Shown here one piece after another: positions 50,698 through 60,316 of a DNA stretch of 64,000 nucleotides. This stretch comes from Chitinophaga filiformis (lineage in GTDB: Bacteria > Bacteroidota > Bacteroidia > Chitinophagales > Chitinophagaceae), in the NCBI RefSeq assembly GCF_900102545.1, contig NZ_FNBN01000002.1:1152264-1216263 (forward strand), given 5' to 3'. The notes under the pieces were generated by a model, which did not search any database, was not told where the DNA came from, and worked only from the letters and a program-made list of their open reading frames with translations. The position numbers and the translations under genes were made by a program. Positions within the stretch are counted from its first letter, which is position 1. Each line of letters starts with the position of its first letter.

Positions 50698-50723
50698 TCA
50701 ACGCATGTACGAATCCGAGCAGG

Positions 50724-50747
50724 AACCGTCCAATTTCGGACGGTTTT
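50724..50747 (+). terminator. Terminator after ridA
   Basis: AACCGTCC pairs with GGACGGTT across AATTTC, followed by TTG. Confidence 0.7.
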
Positions 50748-50860
50748 GCTGTATCATACAACCCATCATTCCTGCCAGCAGGATTTTGCAAGACCGGCAT
50801 AGTCATTGATGCTTATTGGCGCCCGCGGGGCACTAACACCCCGGTATAAATCCAATGACT

Positions 50861-51490
50861 ATGAAAAAGATGCTTCTTTTACTGTTATGTCTCTGGTCCC
50901 TGCATTCGTTTGGACAGGATCAGGCTAAGTTCAATCCTGAAACATGGAAAGCGCCGTATTATTTGCCTGTTGAAGGATGGGATATCGAGCGTTTCCCGAT
51001 ACCAATTGAATTTGCCCCTACTATTCCCTATAAAGGCGTAGAAGATATCCGCTTTACAAAAGGCTGGGGCGAAGCTGGTAGTCAGGAATACTGGTCCTAT
51101 TCTTTCCTATGGTATTTAGAGGGAGCGCAGAAGATCAGTGCTGAAGTCATCAATAAAAACCTAAATGCGTATTATGATGGCTTGATTGGCCGGAACATTG
51201 AAAGCAGGAAAATCCCTGCCAATATGGTCACCAAAACAATTACCCAGGTGAAGAAACTTGCCAAACCACAGGGCAGCGATGAGGCTACCTATTCCGGCAC
51301 CGTCAGCATGCTGGATTATATGGCTAAGAAACCAATGGTGCTTAATTGTGTGGTACATGTTATTAAATGCCCGGGAATGACTAATACGCTCGTTTTCCAT
51401 CAGCTTTCACCGCAACCTTTGACCAGTCCTGTCTGGACAAAATTTAAGGAGCTAAGAAGCCAGTTTAACTGTAATATGCGATTATATTAG
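50861..51490 (+). CDS. Hypothetical exported protein, 209 aa
   Basis: I prefer the ATG at 50861 (MKKMLLLLLCLWSLHSFG, cleavage before QDQ); 50855 adds two residues. The mature part of about 190 residues has WDIERFPIPIEFAPTIPYKG, WSYSFLWYLEGAQKISAEVI and a late FHQLSPQPLTSPVWTKFKEL. It seems to be one mixed alpha/beta domain. I do not recognise a family. It lies between two terminators as a single transcription unit. Confidence 0.7.
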   Translation: MKKMLLLLLCLWSLHSFGQDQAKFNPETWKAPYYLPVEGWDIERFPIPIEFAPTIPYKGVEDIRFTKGWGEAGSQEYWSYSFLWYLEGAQKISAEVINKNLNAYYDGLIGRNIESRKIPANMVTKTITQVKKLAKPQGSDEATYSGTVSMLDYMAKKPMVLNCVVHVIKCPGMTNTLVFHQLSPQPLTSPVWTKFKELRSQFNCNMRLY

Positions 51491-51512
51491 GCGGATGGTT
51501 AGAATTTACTAA

Positions 51513-51552
51513 AAAGGGGGTGTCTTCAAAATAAAGGAGACACCCCCTTTTG
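51513..51552. terminator. Terminator between convergent genes
   Basis: AAAGGGGGTGTC pairs with GACACCCCCTTT (12 bp), with T-tracts available on both sides. A second stem (AAAGGAG/CTCCTTT, 51559-51603) follows for the minus-strand DJ-1 gene. Confidence 0.8.
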
Positions 51553-51608
51553 TTTGCCAAAAGGAGTGTCTCCTATGTTTGCTTAAACAGAGGCCTCCTT
51601 TACACCGC

Positions 51609-52418
51609 TTACTTTTTGATCAACCAGCTCTCTACCGCCCTTGAAAATTCAGCTACATCTATAGGATGCCTGCTGGTTATCAGATTCCCGTCTGTTACTA
51701 CGGGCTGGTCTAATACTGTACCTCCGGCGTTCTTTAAATCCACCTGTATATTCCAGTAACCTGTCAGCTTTCTTCCTTTTAAAATATCTGCCGAAGCTAA
51801 TACAACCGGTGCGTGACAAATAGCGGCAATCAGTTTCCCAGACTTATTGAAATCCCGAATAAACTTTATTACATCTTTATCGTAACGCAGGTTATCCGGG
51901 TTCCATGCTCCACCGGGTATAAAAACAGCATCATAATCGTCTACCTTGATCTTGTCTGCAGTACGATCAAATTCTATCCAGCCAACTGGTTGCAAATACT
52001 GAATGGCCATGATATGTGTTTTTGCCGTTTCCGGATACATCAGACCGTACCTCTCTGGCGCAGGATTGTATTTCGGAGCTACAATATCTACCTGCGCGCC
52101 GAGTTGTCTGAAATACCATACAGGCCCAAGTAATTCAATTTCCTCGAAACCATCAGCAGCCAATACTGCGATCTTTTTACCCTTTAATGCAGTTGGATCT
52201 GTTACAGGCGTAAAGAAGAAAGCTCTCAATGCCTCATTTCCGGGCGCATTCAAAAGCTGGGAAACAGGCATATTCACCACTACTGAGGGAGACGAAAGTT
52301 GATTTAACACGGAAAGCTCATGACTGTTCATTTCTGTTGTTTTAACCTGTGCTGTTGCACTCAATACAGTAAAAGCACTTACTATACCCGCCAGCATGGA
52401 TTGATTAAAAAAATTCAT
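51609..52418 (-). CDS. Exported DJ-1/PfpI-family protein
   Basis: The 269-aa protein starts at the ATG at 52418 with a signal peptide (cleavage near LSATAQ). After a linker, the DJ-1/PfpI domain spans about 80-265: GKKIAVLAADGFEEIELLGP with the conserved Glu, VFIPGGAWNPDNL, and the nucleophile elbow in AAICHAPVVLASA (Cys). Such domains act as glyoxalase-like, deglycase-like or peptidase-like enzymes. Export is unusual for the family. It is the last gene of the minus-strand unit starting at 54765, after a gap of about 140 bp. Confidence 0.88.
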   Translation of the reverse strand: MNFFNQSMLAGIVSAFTVLSATAQVKTTEMNSHELSVLNQLSSPSVVVNMPVSQLLNAPGNEALRAFFFTPVTDPTALKGKKIAVLAADGFEEIELLGPVWYFRQLGAQVDIVAPKYNPAPERYGLMYPETAKTHIMAIQYLQPVGWIEFDRTADKIKVDDYDAVFIPGGAWNPDNLRYDKDVIKFIRDFNKSGKLIAAICHAPVVLASADILKGRKLTGYWNIQVDLKNAGGTVLDQPVVTDGNLITSRHPIDVAEFSRAVESWLIKK

Positions 52419-52561
52419 TTCATACATTTTTAATTGTTACAGATACTTGCCCTTACCCGATGGAGCAAATCTTATCAGCGTGTGAAGTCCGCTTTTACAT
52501 AAATGCTACCCGGCAGCAAATACATTGCGAGCATAAGATTTCTTGTCATTGTAAATTAAAT

Positions 52562-53374
52562 TTATTGTGCAGCTTCTGTCAACAACGCTGAGACGGTATG
52601 CGGTTCTGCCAGGAAGGGTGAATGACCTGTGTTCACCATGTACACGGCTTTTATACCCGCCGCTGCTATCATACGATCCTGCAGCGCTGGTGAGATCACG
52701 ATATCCTTCATTGTCTTTATATATACTTTATCTACAGAACCGAAGCCTTCATTTGTCAGCGTAACCTTGTTTGCAAATGGAATAGCCGGCTCTGCCCGGT
52801 AGTTAGCCAATACCAGGTCTTTAACAGCTGGAGAACCATCGTTGATAAAAAGATATGTGAGGCTGTCGTGTTTTACATCAAGTGTCAACTGATCGGCAGA
52901 AGGTCTCAGCAATGGTCCTAATTGGGAGCCAGGGTCCGAATAAGCAAGATCTGTAAGTGCCTGTCCCGTTGCAGGCAAAAAAGCCCCTATGTAAACCAGC
53001 TTTCTGATCTTATTGGGGATTTTTTCAGCCACACTTGTAATCACCATGCCCCCCATGCTATGTCCTACGAGAATTACACTACTATCGGCTTCAGAAATAG
53101 CATTGATCACTTTATCCCTGTATACGTCAAGACTCAGCCGGTATGGGGCCGTTGTATCGGAGCCGTGGCCCGGCAGCTCCACCACAATCACTTTGTTGCC
53201 TTTTTTGACAAGATCTGCCTGCACAGAATCCCAAACGTACGGAGCCTGCCATGCACCATGTACCAGTACATAAACCTGGGGAGCAGGATCCTGTCCTTTT
53301 TCATGGTTAGTGCATGAAGCTGCTGTTATACTAAACGCTGCAGCAGTCAGCAGCAATAGAATTGATTTTTTCAT
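52562..53374 (-). CDS. Alpha/beta hydrolase lipoprotein
   Basis: The 270-aa protein has a lipoprotein signal ending ASC (about Cys21). The alpha/beta hydrolase fold shows HGAWQAPYVWDSV with the oxyanion hole, the nucleophile elbow GHSMGGMVI, and the catalytic His in NTGHSPFL near the end. It resembles salicylate-esterase/PnbA-like small esterases (AB_hydrolase_6). It is anchored in the periplasm. It lies 8 bp after the CMD-like gene, so both belong to one operon. Confidence 0.9.
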   Translation of the reverse strand: MKKSILLLLTAAAFSITAASCTNHEKGQDPAPQVYVLVHGAWQAPYVWDSVQADLVKKGNKVIVVELPGHGSDTTAPYRLSLDVYRDKVINAISEADSSVILVGHSMGGMVITSVAEKIPNKIRKLVYIGAFLPATGQALTDLAYSDPGSQLGPLLRPSADQLTLDVKHDSLTYLFINDGSPAVKDLVLANYRAEPAIPFANKVTLTNEGFGSVDKVYIKTMKDIVISPALQDRMIAAAGIKAVYMVNTGHSPFLAEPHTVSALLTEAAQ

Positions 53375-53382
53375 GTAAGAGC

Positions 53383-53949
53383 TTATAAGTTTTCGGGTGA
53401 GGGCATATCAAATCCGTTTAAAATAATTGCTATGAAGCAGTAGCCTCCGATAAGAAAGAAGAGCTCTGCTACCGCGTTCTGCCCAAGCAGGTGAATTGCC
53501 CGCTTGTAAGTTGAATCCGGTACTATATGACCGGCAACCAGCACCTGGGCGATAGTATGAGCAATAGTCTCCTGTTCGTTTAAACCATCAGGACGAGAGC
53601 CCGCTGCAAGCGATGCGATTACATCGGGTGAAAGACCAAATGCTTCAGCCATGATCTCGTGCGCATACAGTTCGAAGCGTGCTCCAAAAGATCCTGCAAC
53701 CGTTAGGATAGCCACCTCGCGCACCCTTTTGTCGAGCGTTGCATGCATGTCGAGCGTTCTGAGAAAACTTAATGCAGGAATGCCGAACTGTGGGTATTGT
53801 AACATAGCTGGGAAAGGACCCAATAATGCCCCCTGCGCATCCGTCATCGTTACCTGGCTTTGACTTCGGCCAACAAGATTAGCGATTTCGTTATGTACTG
53901 AAAGGGCTTCGGCACCAAGGTTAGCTGGTGGTAGTGGTTGTATACGCAT
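53383..53949 (-). CDS. Carboxymuconolactone decarboxylase family protein
   Basis: The 188-aa protein has the CMD helical core: LDKRVREVAILTVAGSFGAR, FELYAHEIMAEAFGLSPDVI with the conserved Glu and His, and GLNEQETIAHTIAQ. The CxxC pair of the AhpD branch is absent, so it belongs to the decarboxylase-like branch. It may act on a lactone or a related ring product, possibly together with the hydrolase and cupin next to it. It starts 3 bp after the cupin stop and ends 8 bp before the hydrolase. Confidence 0.9.
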   Translation of the reverse strand: MRIQPLPPANLGAEALSVHNEIANLVGRSQSQVTMTDAQGALLGPFPAMLQYPQFGIPALSFLRTLDMHATLDKRVREVAILTVAGSFGARFELYAHEIMAEAFGLSPDVIASLAAGSRPDGLNEQETIAHTIAQVLVAGHIVPDSTYKRAIHLLGQNAVAELFFLIGGYCFIAIILNGFDMPSPENL

Positions 53950-53952
53950 GGT

Positions 53953-54534
53953 TTAATTTTTCGGAGTTACAATTTCAGGTGTAAACTCCCCGTCGATCAA
54001 AACGAAAGCCATACGGCATATCTTACCCGAGCGGTTAGCCCAGGCATGATTGGTCCCGTTTTGAATAATGATATCACCGGCGTGAATAACCGTCTCCTCC
54101 TGATCCAGCACCAATGTTATTTCTCCTTCCAGTACAATTCCGTAATCGACCGTTTTTGTGCGGTGCATTAACGGATGAGGGGCTGCTTCGTTTGAGGTAG
54201 AGGCTTTTTCATCCCCCATTGATTTGAATTTAGCAGCTGCATCTGCCCCGCTCAGTTTTCGTATTTCTTCACCCTCAGGCGGAAATTCAATGACCCGTAA
54301 ACGGGTCCCATTTTTAGGAGGTGGTAATATCAGGCCCTTTTCTTCAGGCTCAACTGGCTGCGCGTGAATCAATGCAGGGGTTTCCAGCGTATGCCATACT
54401 TCAAAAAAAGTAGGGCCGCCTGGTCCGCCTACAAGTTGCGTATGCGTGGGAGGGGCATCGGTAATAATAACCGCTGTGCCATCCGTGTTATGACCCGTTA
54501 TAATACGCCTGAATGTTTTTTGTTGCTGGTTCAT
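53953..54534 (-). CDS. Cupin-domain protein, 193 aa
   Basis: The protein has an N-terminal part with FRRIITGHNTDGTAVIITDA and a C-terminal cupin_2 domain: HPLMHRTKTVDYGIVLEGEI and GDIIIQNGTNHAWANRSGK, with His residues for a metal. No signal peptide is seen. Proteins with this head (ITGHdxdGkaV) form a distinct cupin group common in Proteobacteria and fungi. It lies between the 2TM gene (9 bp) and the CMD-like gene (3 bp). Confidence 0.88.
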   Translation of the reverse strand: MNQQQKTFRRIITGHNTDGTAVIITDAPPTHTQLVGGPGGPTFFEVWHTLETPALIHAQPVEPEEKGLILPPPKNGTRLRVIEFPPEGEEIRKLSGADAAAKFKSMGDEKASTSNEAAPHPLMHRTKTVDYGIVLEGEITLVLDQEETVIHAGDIIIQNGTNHAWANRSGKICRMAFVLIDGEFTPEIVTPKN

Positions 54535-54543
54535 ATGTTGTTT

Positions 54544-54765
54544 TTAATTGCTCTTTGATTTTTTGAAAACAAATACACCCAGGTAATGGAATATAACACC
54601 GATAACCCATGCAACGGTAGACCACAGCGGCCAGGGGTAGCTTCTATCAGTGAAGTACCATACGATCCACATAACAGGGATGGAAAGCAGGAAAACGATC
54701 AGATGAATTCTGAAACCCTTTTTAGGGTTGATGGAGGCTTCGCTCCATTGATTTGGATATGACAT
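54544..54765 (-). CDS. 2TM-domain membrane protein, 73 aa
   Basis: This small protein matches the 2TM domain family of Bacteroidota: FRIHLIVFLLSIPVMWIVWY, a short loop with YPWPLWSTVAW and a second helix ending in a basic tail (KKSKSN). Its role is unknown; members often sit next to LytTR or histidine-kinase genes. It is the first gene of the unit running to 51609 and lies downstream of the kinase/regulator pair and the 38-bp dyad. Confidence 0.85.
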   Translation of the reverse strand: MSYPNQWSEASINPKKGFRIHLIVFLLSIPVMWIVWYFTDRSYPWPLWSTVAWVIGVIFHYLGVFVFKKSKSN

Positions 54766-54787
54766 AAAATTAGGTTTGGTCTATGTT

Positions 54788-54803
54788 GACCATTTATATG
54801 CCA
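54788..54803 (-). promoter_or_regulatory. Weak candidate sigma-54 promoter of the 2TM-cupin operon
   Basis: The minus strand reads TGGCATATAAATGGTC: the -24 part TGGCATA fits sigma-54 well, the -12 part (TGGTC for TTGCW) does not. It lies 22 bp upstream of the ATG at 54765 and about 110 bp downstream of the dyad. Confidence 0.2.
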
Positions 54804-54912
54804 TTCTGCTACAAGGATAATATGCGGAGAAAAGTAATTTGCTAATAGATTGAAAGTAAGATCAATATTAACAGCTGACAATACAGAGAGGGCGAAAAAA
54901 CACTGTATGGCT

Positions 54913-54950
54913 CTCCGATACTTCGGAGTCCGAACTCCGAAATATCGGAG
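54913..54950. promoter_or_regulatory. 38-bp nested dyad, possible enhancer site or terminator
   Basis: CTCCGATA and TATCGGAG flank TTCGGAGT-CCGA-ACTCCGAA; only one pair is mismatched. It begins 6 bp after the response regulator stop. As DNA it offers four CGGAG/CTCCG half-sites and could be the regulator's upstream activating sequence; as RNA it could be a terminator, but the nearest T-tract on the minus strand is about 10 nt away. Confidence 0.6.
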
Positions 54951-54955
54951 TTTGC

Positions 54956-56917
54956 TTAGTCAAAATCCTGCTTTCTTATATTCAACCTGACCATTTTTGA
55001 CTCAAGGGTGGTAGGTTTCATATTTAATAATTCTGCGGCTCCATTGACTCCCCGTATACGGCCTTTTGTTTTTTGGAGGATGGAAGTAATATACTCTCTT
55101 TCTGTTTCCCGCTGAATATGCTTTATTTCATCAAATGTATTAACATCAGTTTTTCCTGTAAGGCTAAAAGCCGGTGATGAAAGGTCCCGCATTAGTTGCA
55201 ATTTCGTCCTGCCATCATTAACAACAACAGACTGCTCCACAACATTCTCCAGTTCACGAATATTTCCAGGCCAGCTATACGCGCATATTTTCTGGATCAT
55301 GGCGTCTGAAATTCCGCTAAAGGGTTTACCGAATTCCTTACAAAATCTATTTGCAAAAAACAGGGTTAGTGCTTCTATGTCAGTTTTACGTTCACGCAAT
55401 GGCGGTAAAGTAATCGGGAAAACATTCAATCGATAATACAGGTCAAGACGGAACCTTCCTTCAGCGACTTCTTTTTCCAGGTTACGGTTTGTAGCAGCAA
55501 CAACGCGAACACTAACTTTTACAGGTGATTTGCCACCGACATATTCGATCTCCCTCTCCTGTAAAACACGTAATAATTTCGTTTGTACAGCAAGTGGCAG
55601 TTCTCCGACTTCGTCCAAGAAAATAGTTCCGCCTTCTGCCTGTTCGAACTTTCCTTTCCTTTTTTCGATAGCGCCTGTAAAAGCGCCCTTTTCGTGACCG
55701 AACAACTCAGATTCTACCAATGTTTCAGGAATAGCGGCACAATTAACCTTAATGAATGGTCCCTTTTTCCTGGTTGAAAGTTCATGAATGGATTGAGCTA
55801 CCCTTTCTTTACCCGTTCCGCTCTCGCCCAATATCAGAACGGATGTATTATAAGGCGCCACCTGCGTTGCAAGATCCAATGCAGCTAATAAAAGATGATG
55901 ATTTCCAACAATGCTTTTGAATCCGGGATAAAACTCCGCTTTATTCCGTTTTTTATCTGGAGAAACAGGCCAATCCCCTTCTGCAGATGATGATGTATCG
56001 TAATAAACGATCTTTTCAGCCAGGTCTGTCAGGCATTGTTTTATCCGGTTTAAGAAGGCAAGATGGGCTTTGCTGTATATACCCGGCTGGCGACTATAGA
56101 AAAAATAATGAACCGACAATCCATAGCCCAGCGAAACAGGAAATACCAGATATGACTCCATTCGCAAACAATTTAACAATATTCTTTGCAGCGAATTGTT
56201 CGGGGCATTATTCTTTGATACTTCACTGCTATAAATGTTCCCGTTGCTGTCGGCATGGCTATTTTCGATAACTGCATAAAGAGATTTATTGTCTAAACCC
56301 GTCATGGTGAGTAACTCCTTTTCACCGATATGCTGGTATTCATCAAAACCAACCCGCAGATAACCTATATCCGTGAACCGTTCCCCATTCAGGGGTCTTA
56401 CACCGGTTGCCATAAAATCAAACGGGATAAAAGATTGCATAGCCTCAGCCAGTTTTAAAAATTTTAACTGAACATCTGATTCTTCACTACATGTCTCAGT
56501 CAGTATTTTTTGTAAACGCTCTTCATTCCGCAATTTTGACTCAAGGCTGTGCGTATGACGATACCATGCAATATCCAGGGTGATCAACAGGTCTTTCTCC
56601 CTGAATGGTTTAACTAAAAAACCGTAAGGCTCAGTTGTCTTTGCCTCTTCCAGTACTTTTTGGTTAGAGTTAGCGGAAACATAAATGAATGCGATATTAT
56701 CCTCTTTCAGCCTCCGGGCCAGCGCAATACCTGAACGTTTCCCGTTTAAGCGTATATCCAAAATCACCAGGTCTGGTGTTTGCTGTTGCAGATACGTTTC
56801 AGCCTCTTCAACTGAAGCCGCAATTCCTGTCACGTTATACCCCGCCTTCGTTAATATTATTCGCAGGTCATTGGCTACTACGAATTCATCTTCTACTATA
56901 AGTAATTTTTTATTCAT
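54956..56917 (-). CDS. Sigma-54-dependent response regulator (receiver, GAF-like, AAA+, HTH)
   Basis: The 653-aa protein has a receiver domain (1-120) with acidic pocket Glu9/Asp10, phosphorylation site Asp54 and Lys103; a middle GAF-like region (about 145-305); an AAA+ domain with Walker A GESGTGK (364-370), the sigma-54 contact loop GAFTGA (411-416) and Walker B GGTIFLDE (429-436); and a C-terminal Fis-like helix-turn-helix (about 615-650). It should activate sigma-54 promoters when phosphorylated, presumably by the kinase 13 bp upstream. A sensor-like middle domain adds a second input. Confidence 0.95.
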   Translation of the reverse strand: MNKKLLIVEDEFVVANDLRIILTKAGYNVTGIAASVEEAETYLQQQTPDLVILDIRLNGKRSGIALARRLKEDNIAFIYVSANSNQKVLEEAKTTEPYGFLVKPFREKDLLITLDIAWYRHTHSLESKLRNEERLQKILTETCSEESDVQLKFLKLAEAMQSFIPFDFMATGVRPLNGERFTDIGYLRVGFDEYQHIGEKELLTMTGLDNKSLYAVIENSHADSNGNIYSSEVSKNNAPNNSLQRILLNCLRMESYLVFPVSLGYGLSVHYFFYSRQPGIYSKAHLAFLNRIKQCLTDLAEKIVYYDTSSSAEGDWPVSPDKKRNKAEFYPGFKSIVGNHHLLLAALDLATQVAPYNTSVLILGESGTGKERVAQSIHELSTRKKGPFIKVNCAAIPETLVESELFGHEKGAFTGAIEKRKGKFEQAEGGTIFLDEVGELPLAVQTKLLRVLQEREIEYVGGKSPVKVSVRVVAATNRNLEKEVAEGRFRLDLYYRLNVFPITLPPLRERKTDIEALTLFFANRFCKEFGKPFSGISDAMIQKICAYSWPGNIRELENVVEQSVVVNDGRTKLQLMRDLSSPAFSLTGKTDVNTFDEIKHIQRETEREYITSILQKTKGRIRGVNGAAELLNMKPTTLESKMVRLNIRKQDFD

Positions 56918-56930
56918 CTAAACTAGCTTA

Positions 56931-59477
56931 TTAAGAATTAACAAATGGTTCGTCTGAAGTTGGTTTAGTCATCACTTCAAACCGGATTATTACACTAAGG
57001 CCCTTATCACTTACAATACTAACACTACCGTGCAATTGCTTTGCAAGTCCCCGTACGAGGCCAAATCCCAGTGAATTATGCTCCATTACGTCAAAGCCCA
57101 TCGGCAGGCCGATACCATTATCGGAAATATTAAGTATCACATGATCTTCATTGACAGATTTCAGATTGATACTGACACTCCCGCTGCGATCACCGGGGAA
57201 TGCATACTTAATAGCATTTACGATACATTCATTGATGATCAATCCGAGCGGAATTGCCTGTGACACATCAAGATCAATGGGCTCAATGGTCTGCTGAAAA
57301 ACGATCCGGTTGCCGGTATCGAAGCTTTCATACAGGTAACTCAACAGATCTCTGATGTATTCAGGCATAGAAATGGTAGAAATATTTCCGGACAAATAAA
57401 GCTTCTGATGTATAAGCGACATGGCCTGCATCCGCCGCAGGCTATCTTTTATTGCCAGTACAGCTGCGTCATTATCGAGATAGGCGGCCTGTGAATTAAG
57501 CAGGCTGGTCACCATTTGAAGATTGTTCTTTACCCGGTGATGGATTTCTTTAATGAGCCACTCTTTTTCTTTCAATAATACATGCTGCTTCGTATTCAGC
57601 GTTTCTAAAAATATATTTTTCTGGTCTAATTCTTTTTGATGCACCTGCAACTTGTGATTGCTTTTGTGTTTCAGAAGATAACGGTTAAATAATAATCCTA
57701 CAACGATCACTAATAATACTGCACAGGCCAGGGTGATATTTTTTGTTCTGTTGGCCTGATCAACCCCAATACGCTGTAAGTGGTTCTGGTTGTTCAGGGT
57801 TTCAATATCTTTTTCCTTCTTAGCAGTTTCGTACTGAACCCTCAATTCTTCCATTTGCCAGCTTCTGGTTTCATTGAAGATGGAATCGCTCAATAGCTTG
57901 TGTCTTAGTAAATGTTTCATGGCTGAAGGATAATTCCCCATGCCGGAATCGGCCCTGAAAAGCAACAGGTGAATATCTTTAGCTTCGGGAAGTGAATTGG
58001 TGGTTTCAGCGGTATTCAGGGCCTTTTGCAAATAGAAGGCGGCTTTCCGGTATTGCGTTTTACCGATGAAATATTGACCTAACTCGTAATGAATATCGCT
58101 TGTAATTTCATTGTCTTCCTGCAACTGACCGGACAGCTTTATCAATTCAGCATAATATTTTTCAGCCTGCCTTTCCTGTTTCACAGCATGATAACAAAAC
58201 GCCAATGAACCGAGCAGGCATGCTTCTGCGTGAACACCAAGGGGTTTGTTCTTTGCTTCGATATCAAGCATATATGCCAGTGCTTCCTTTGCCCTTTTTA
58301 TCTTTATAAGTTCCTTTGCAAAAAAGAACGCATCCCTAAATACATACCCATTGTTATCCCCGTCAAATACCCGGTCCCTGAGCACTTTTGAATACCACTC
58401 TACGCTTTTGTCCGGCTGCCCGGATTCCCGGTACATATTTGCAAGGCGACGATAAAAAGTAGTAGCCGAAACTGAATCATGAGTAGCTTCCACGCTTTCT
58501 ACTGCCTTCGAGCCATAAAAAATACACTTGCTAAAATCACCTTTATAGCGGCTGGTTACCGCCAGCAGATCGTAAATGTAGTGCAGGTCCCGGTATCCGA
58601 TGGCCTTGTAACGTTCAAGTACATCCAGTAACTCCGTTTCAGCAAGATCCAGCTCCCCGTTCACCAAATGTATATCAGCAATTGTCTTTAACACCCACGC
58701 CTGTCGTTCCTGATTACCGCTTTTTTCATAAAGCGAAAACATTTTTTCAAAACAATAAAGTCTAGTTATTCCAGTCTGCTCGCGCAAGGGGATCAGCGTT
58801 GCTAATTCATGCCATAGGAGTGCTTCATTTTCTTCATTACCAGGCAGACTTACTTTATCTATTGTTGTTTGGTATAGCTTTCTGCTTTGCTGCAAACCCT
58901 CGGCAATAAAGGACTGCATTGCGTTGATATGTATACGTTCATACTGCCATTTTTCAGGTAAATGATTCACTGCAATTTTATTTGCCCTTTCTAAAAAAAA
59001 CATCGAACTATCCAGATCCTTTTTCGTTCTGTCGGTATGAAAGATATAATGCCGGCCCAATATTATCAATAAACGAAAGCGGGTCGGCTCATTTAGTGTA
59101 TTCAACAGGGTAAGCGCTGATCTTATTTCATTTTTTCTGATCAATGCATCCCCCTTTATTAAAATCGCCTCATTCTTACCATTTTCGTACTTTAAAGCCT
59201 CGCTCAAATGAAGGGCTTCCTCCGCGAAGTAGCAGGCGCTGTCGAATTGCGTTCGCGGATTACCGGTTTTGTACAAATAATACTCCCTCCGTACATAATA
59301 TTGCCCAAGCTTTAGCAAAAGAGACACACGACCTGTATCCGCTTTACTTTTTTGAAGTTGTATAACCAATTGTGAATGAGCATCGTCTTTTAACTGAGAA
59401 AATGACAAAAAGGGGGAAACCACCCAAATAAAAATGGCGGCAGAAATATAGAAGAACGCTTTGCTGCAGTGTCGCAT
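56931..59477 (-). CDS. TPR-containing histidine kinase (HisKA_2 type)
   Basis: The 848-aa protein has a signal peptide (to about 28), a periplasmic TPR region (about 30-560), one membrane helix (about 578-600), a coiled linker and the kinase core: HisKA_2 dimerisation helix with EIHHRVKNNLQMV (phosphoacceptor probably His647), the N-box NECIVNAIKYAF and G-boxes SDNGIGLP and GFGLVRGLA. The periplasmic TPRs presumably sense a protein or peptide. The response regulator gene starts 13 bp downstream, so they are a two-component pair. Confidence 0.95.
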   Translation of the reverse strand: MRHCSKAFFYISAAIFIWVVSPFLSFSQLKDDAHSQLVIQLQKSKADTGRVSLLLKLGQYYVRREYYLYKTGNPRTQFDSACYFAEEALHLSEALKYENGKNEAILIKGDALIRKNEIRSALTLLNTLNEPTRFRLLIILGRHYIFHTDRTKKDLDSSMFFLERANKIAVNHLPEKWQYERIHINAMQSFIAEGLQQSRKLYQTTIDKVSLPGNEENEALLWHELATLIPLREQTGITRLYCFEKMFSLYEKSGNQERQAWVLKTIADIHLVNGELDLAETELLDVLERYKAIGYRDLHYIYDLLAVTSRYKGDFSKCIFYGSKAVESVEATHDSVSATTFYRRLANMYRESGQPDKSVEWYSKVLRDRVFDGDNNGYVFRDAFFFAKELIKIKRAKEALAYMLDIEAKNKPLGVHAEACLLGSLAFCYHAVKQERQAEKYYAELIKLSGQLQEDNEITSDIHYELGQYFIGKTQYRKAAFYLQKALNTAETTNSLPEAKDIHLLLFRADSGMGNYPSAMKHLLRHKLLSDSIFNETRSWQMEELRVQYETAKKEKDIETLNNQNHLQRIGVDQANRTKNITLACAVLLVIVVGLLFNRYLLKHKSNHKLQVHQKELDQKNIFLETLNTKQHVLLKEKEWLIKEIHHRVKNNLQMVTSLLNSQAAYLDNDAAVLAIKDSLRRMQAMSLIHQKLYLSGNISTISMPEYIRDLLSYLYESFDTGNRIVFQQTIEPIDLDVSQAIPLGLIINECIVNAIKYAFPGDRSGSVSINLKSVNEDHVILNISDNGIGLPMGFDVMEHNSLGFGLVRGLAKQLHGSVSIVSDKGLSVIIRFEVMTKPTSDEPFVNS

Positions 59478-59682
59478 TTAGTAAATAATAACCTATTTAA
59501 TTGTTCATTAATGCTTATGTGGTTTGCTATGGTATTTTCCCTCCGGGCGTTTCGGGTTAGTTAAGTGGCGATTTCCTGGTTAATTGGATACAATTTCGAA
59601 AAATACCAATACTAAATTAACGCAAATACACATCTGACCAGCCACCCCGGCAAAAAATTCAAAGAGGGTTATCTCTTTATCT

Positions 59683-59712
59683 TTGAACCCCTCCCTTTTT
59701 GCTTTATATTTG
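59683..59712 (+). promoter_or_regulatory. Consensus promoter of the 59.7-61.7 kb unit
   Basis: TTG at 59683, exactly 19 bp, then TATATTTG at 59705 is a full match to TTG-N19-TAnnTTTG. A second -7 box, TATCTTTG, overlaps at 59678-59685. Transcription should start near 59718, 18 nt before the ATG. Confidence 0.65.
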
Positions 59713-59735
59713 GTCCCGGCTAATACCGCACCACT

Positions 59736-60290
59736 ATGTCAATGCTCAAATCCTTGTACGTAAGGATCAAAATTCAAAAAGATAACCTCGAACGATTCCT
59801 TCAGGACAAACCCGTTGAAGCAACTGTTGATCAGGATTGGACATCATGGTGGGATAGCCGCGACATGTACGGTAAGCAACCACTGTCGAAGATCTATTTT
59901 TATCAGACAGGCTCCAACCGGGAGGTCCTGGCAACAACTGCCAATGAGTTCAGAATTGGAAAAGAGGAACAAATGGAGGATGGCGTGGAAGAATGGATCT
60001 TCTGCGTGGTATTCTTTAGTGAAAACTACGAGGAAAGTCTGGCCATGTTAACCTGGTTGAGAAGTATTGCTCCTTACATGGATCCTGATGGAGAGGGCGT
60101 CGCCCTGATTTATGACTTCTTCTGGGGAAGTGGAGTAGTAATGGCTCACCTGGAGTTCACCGGACAGAAAGTATCTTTCAGGTTAACAAAAGACATTGCA
60201 GAACTTGACCCAGCGTTGCTGGCAGCCGCAAATAATTCGATGGAGACTGCCTTTGACGCTGTCTCTGCTTATTATGGAGAGACTGATTAG
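59736..60290 (+). CDS. Hypothetical cytoplasmic protein, 184 aa
   Basis: The acidic protein has no signal peptide or membrane segment. It is rich in Trp and Tyr (DQDWTSWWDSRDMYG; FFWGSGVVMAHLEF) and has a ferredoxin-like alternation of strands and helices. Size, acidity and aromatic content resemble immunity proteins of polymorphic toxin systems, but no toxin gene is nearby and I do not recognise the family. It follows a strong promoter and is the first of three same-strand genes. Confidence 0.65.
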   Translation: MSMLKSLYVRIKIQKDNLERFLQDKPVEATVDQDWTSWWDSRDMYGKQPLSKIYFYQTGSNREVLATTANEFRIGKEEQMEDGVEEWIFCVVFFSENYEESLAMLTWLRSIAPYMDPDGEGVALIYDFFWGSGVVMAHLEFTGQKVSFRLTKDIAELDPALLAAANNSMETAFDAVSAYYGETD

Positions 60291-60316
60291 CAAAAGCCCC
60301 ATTTACCTATACCGTT

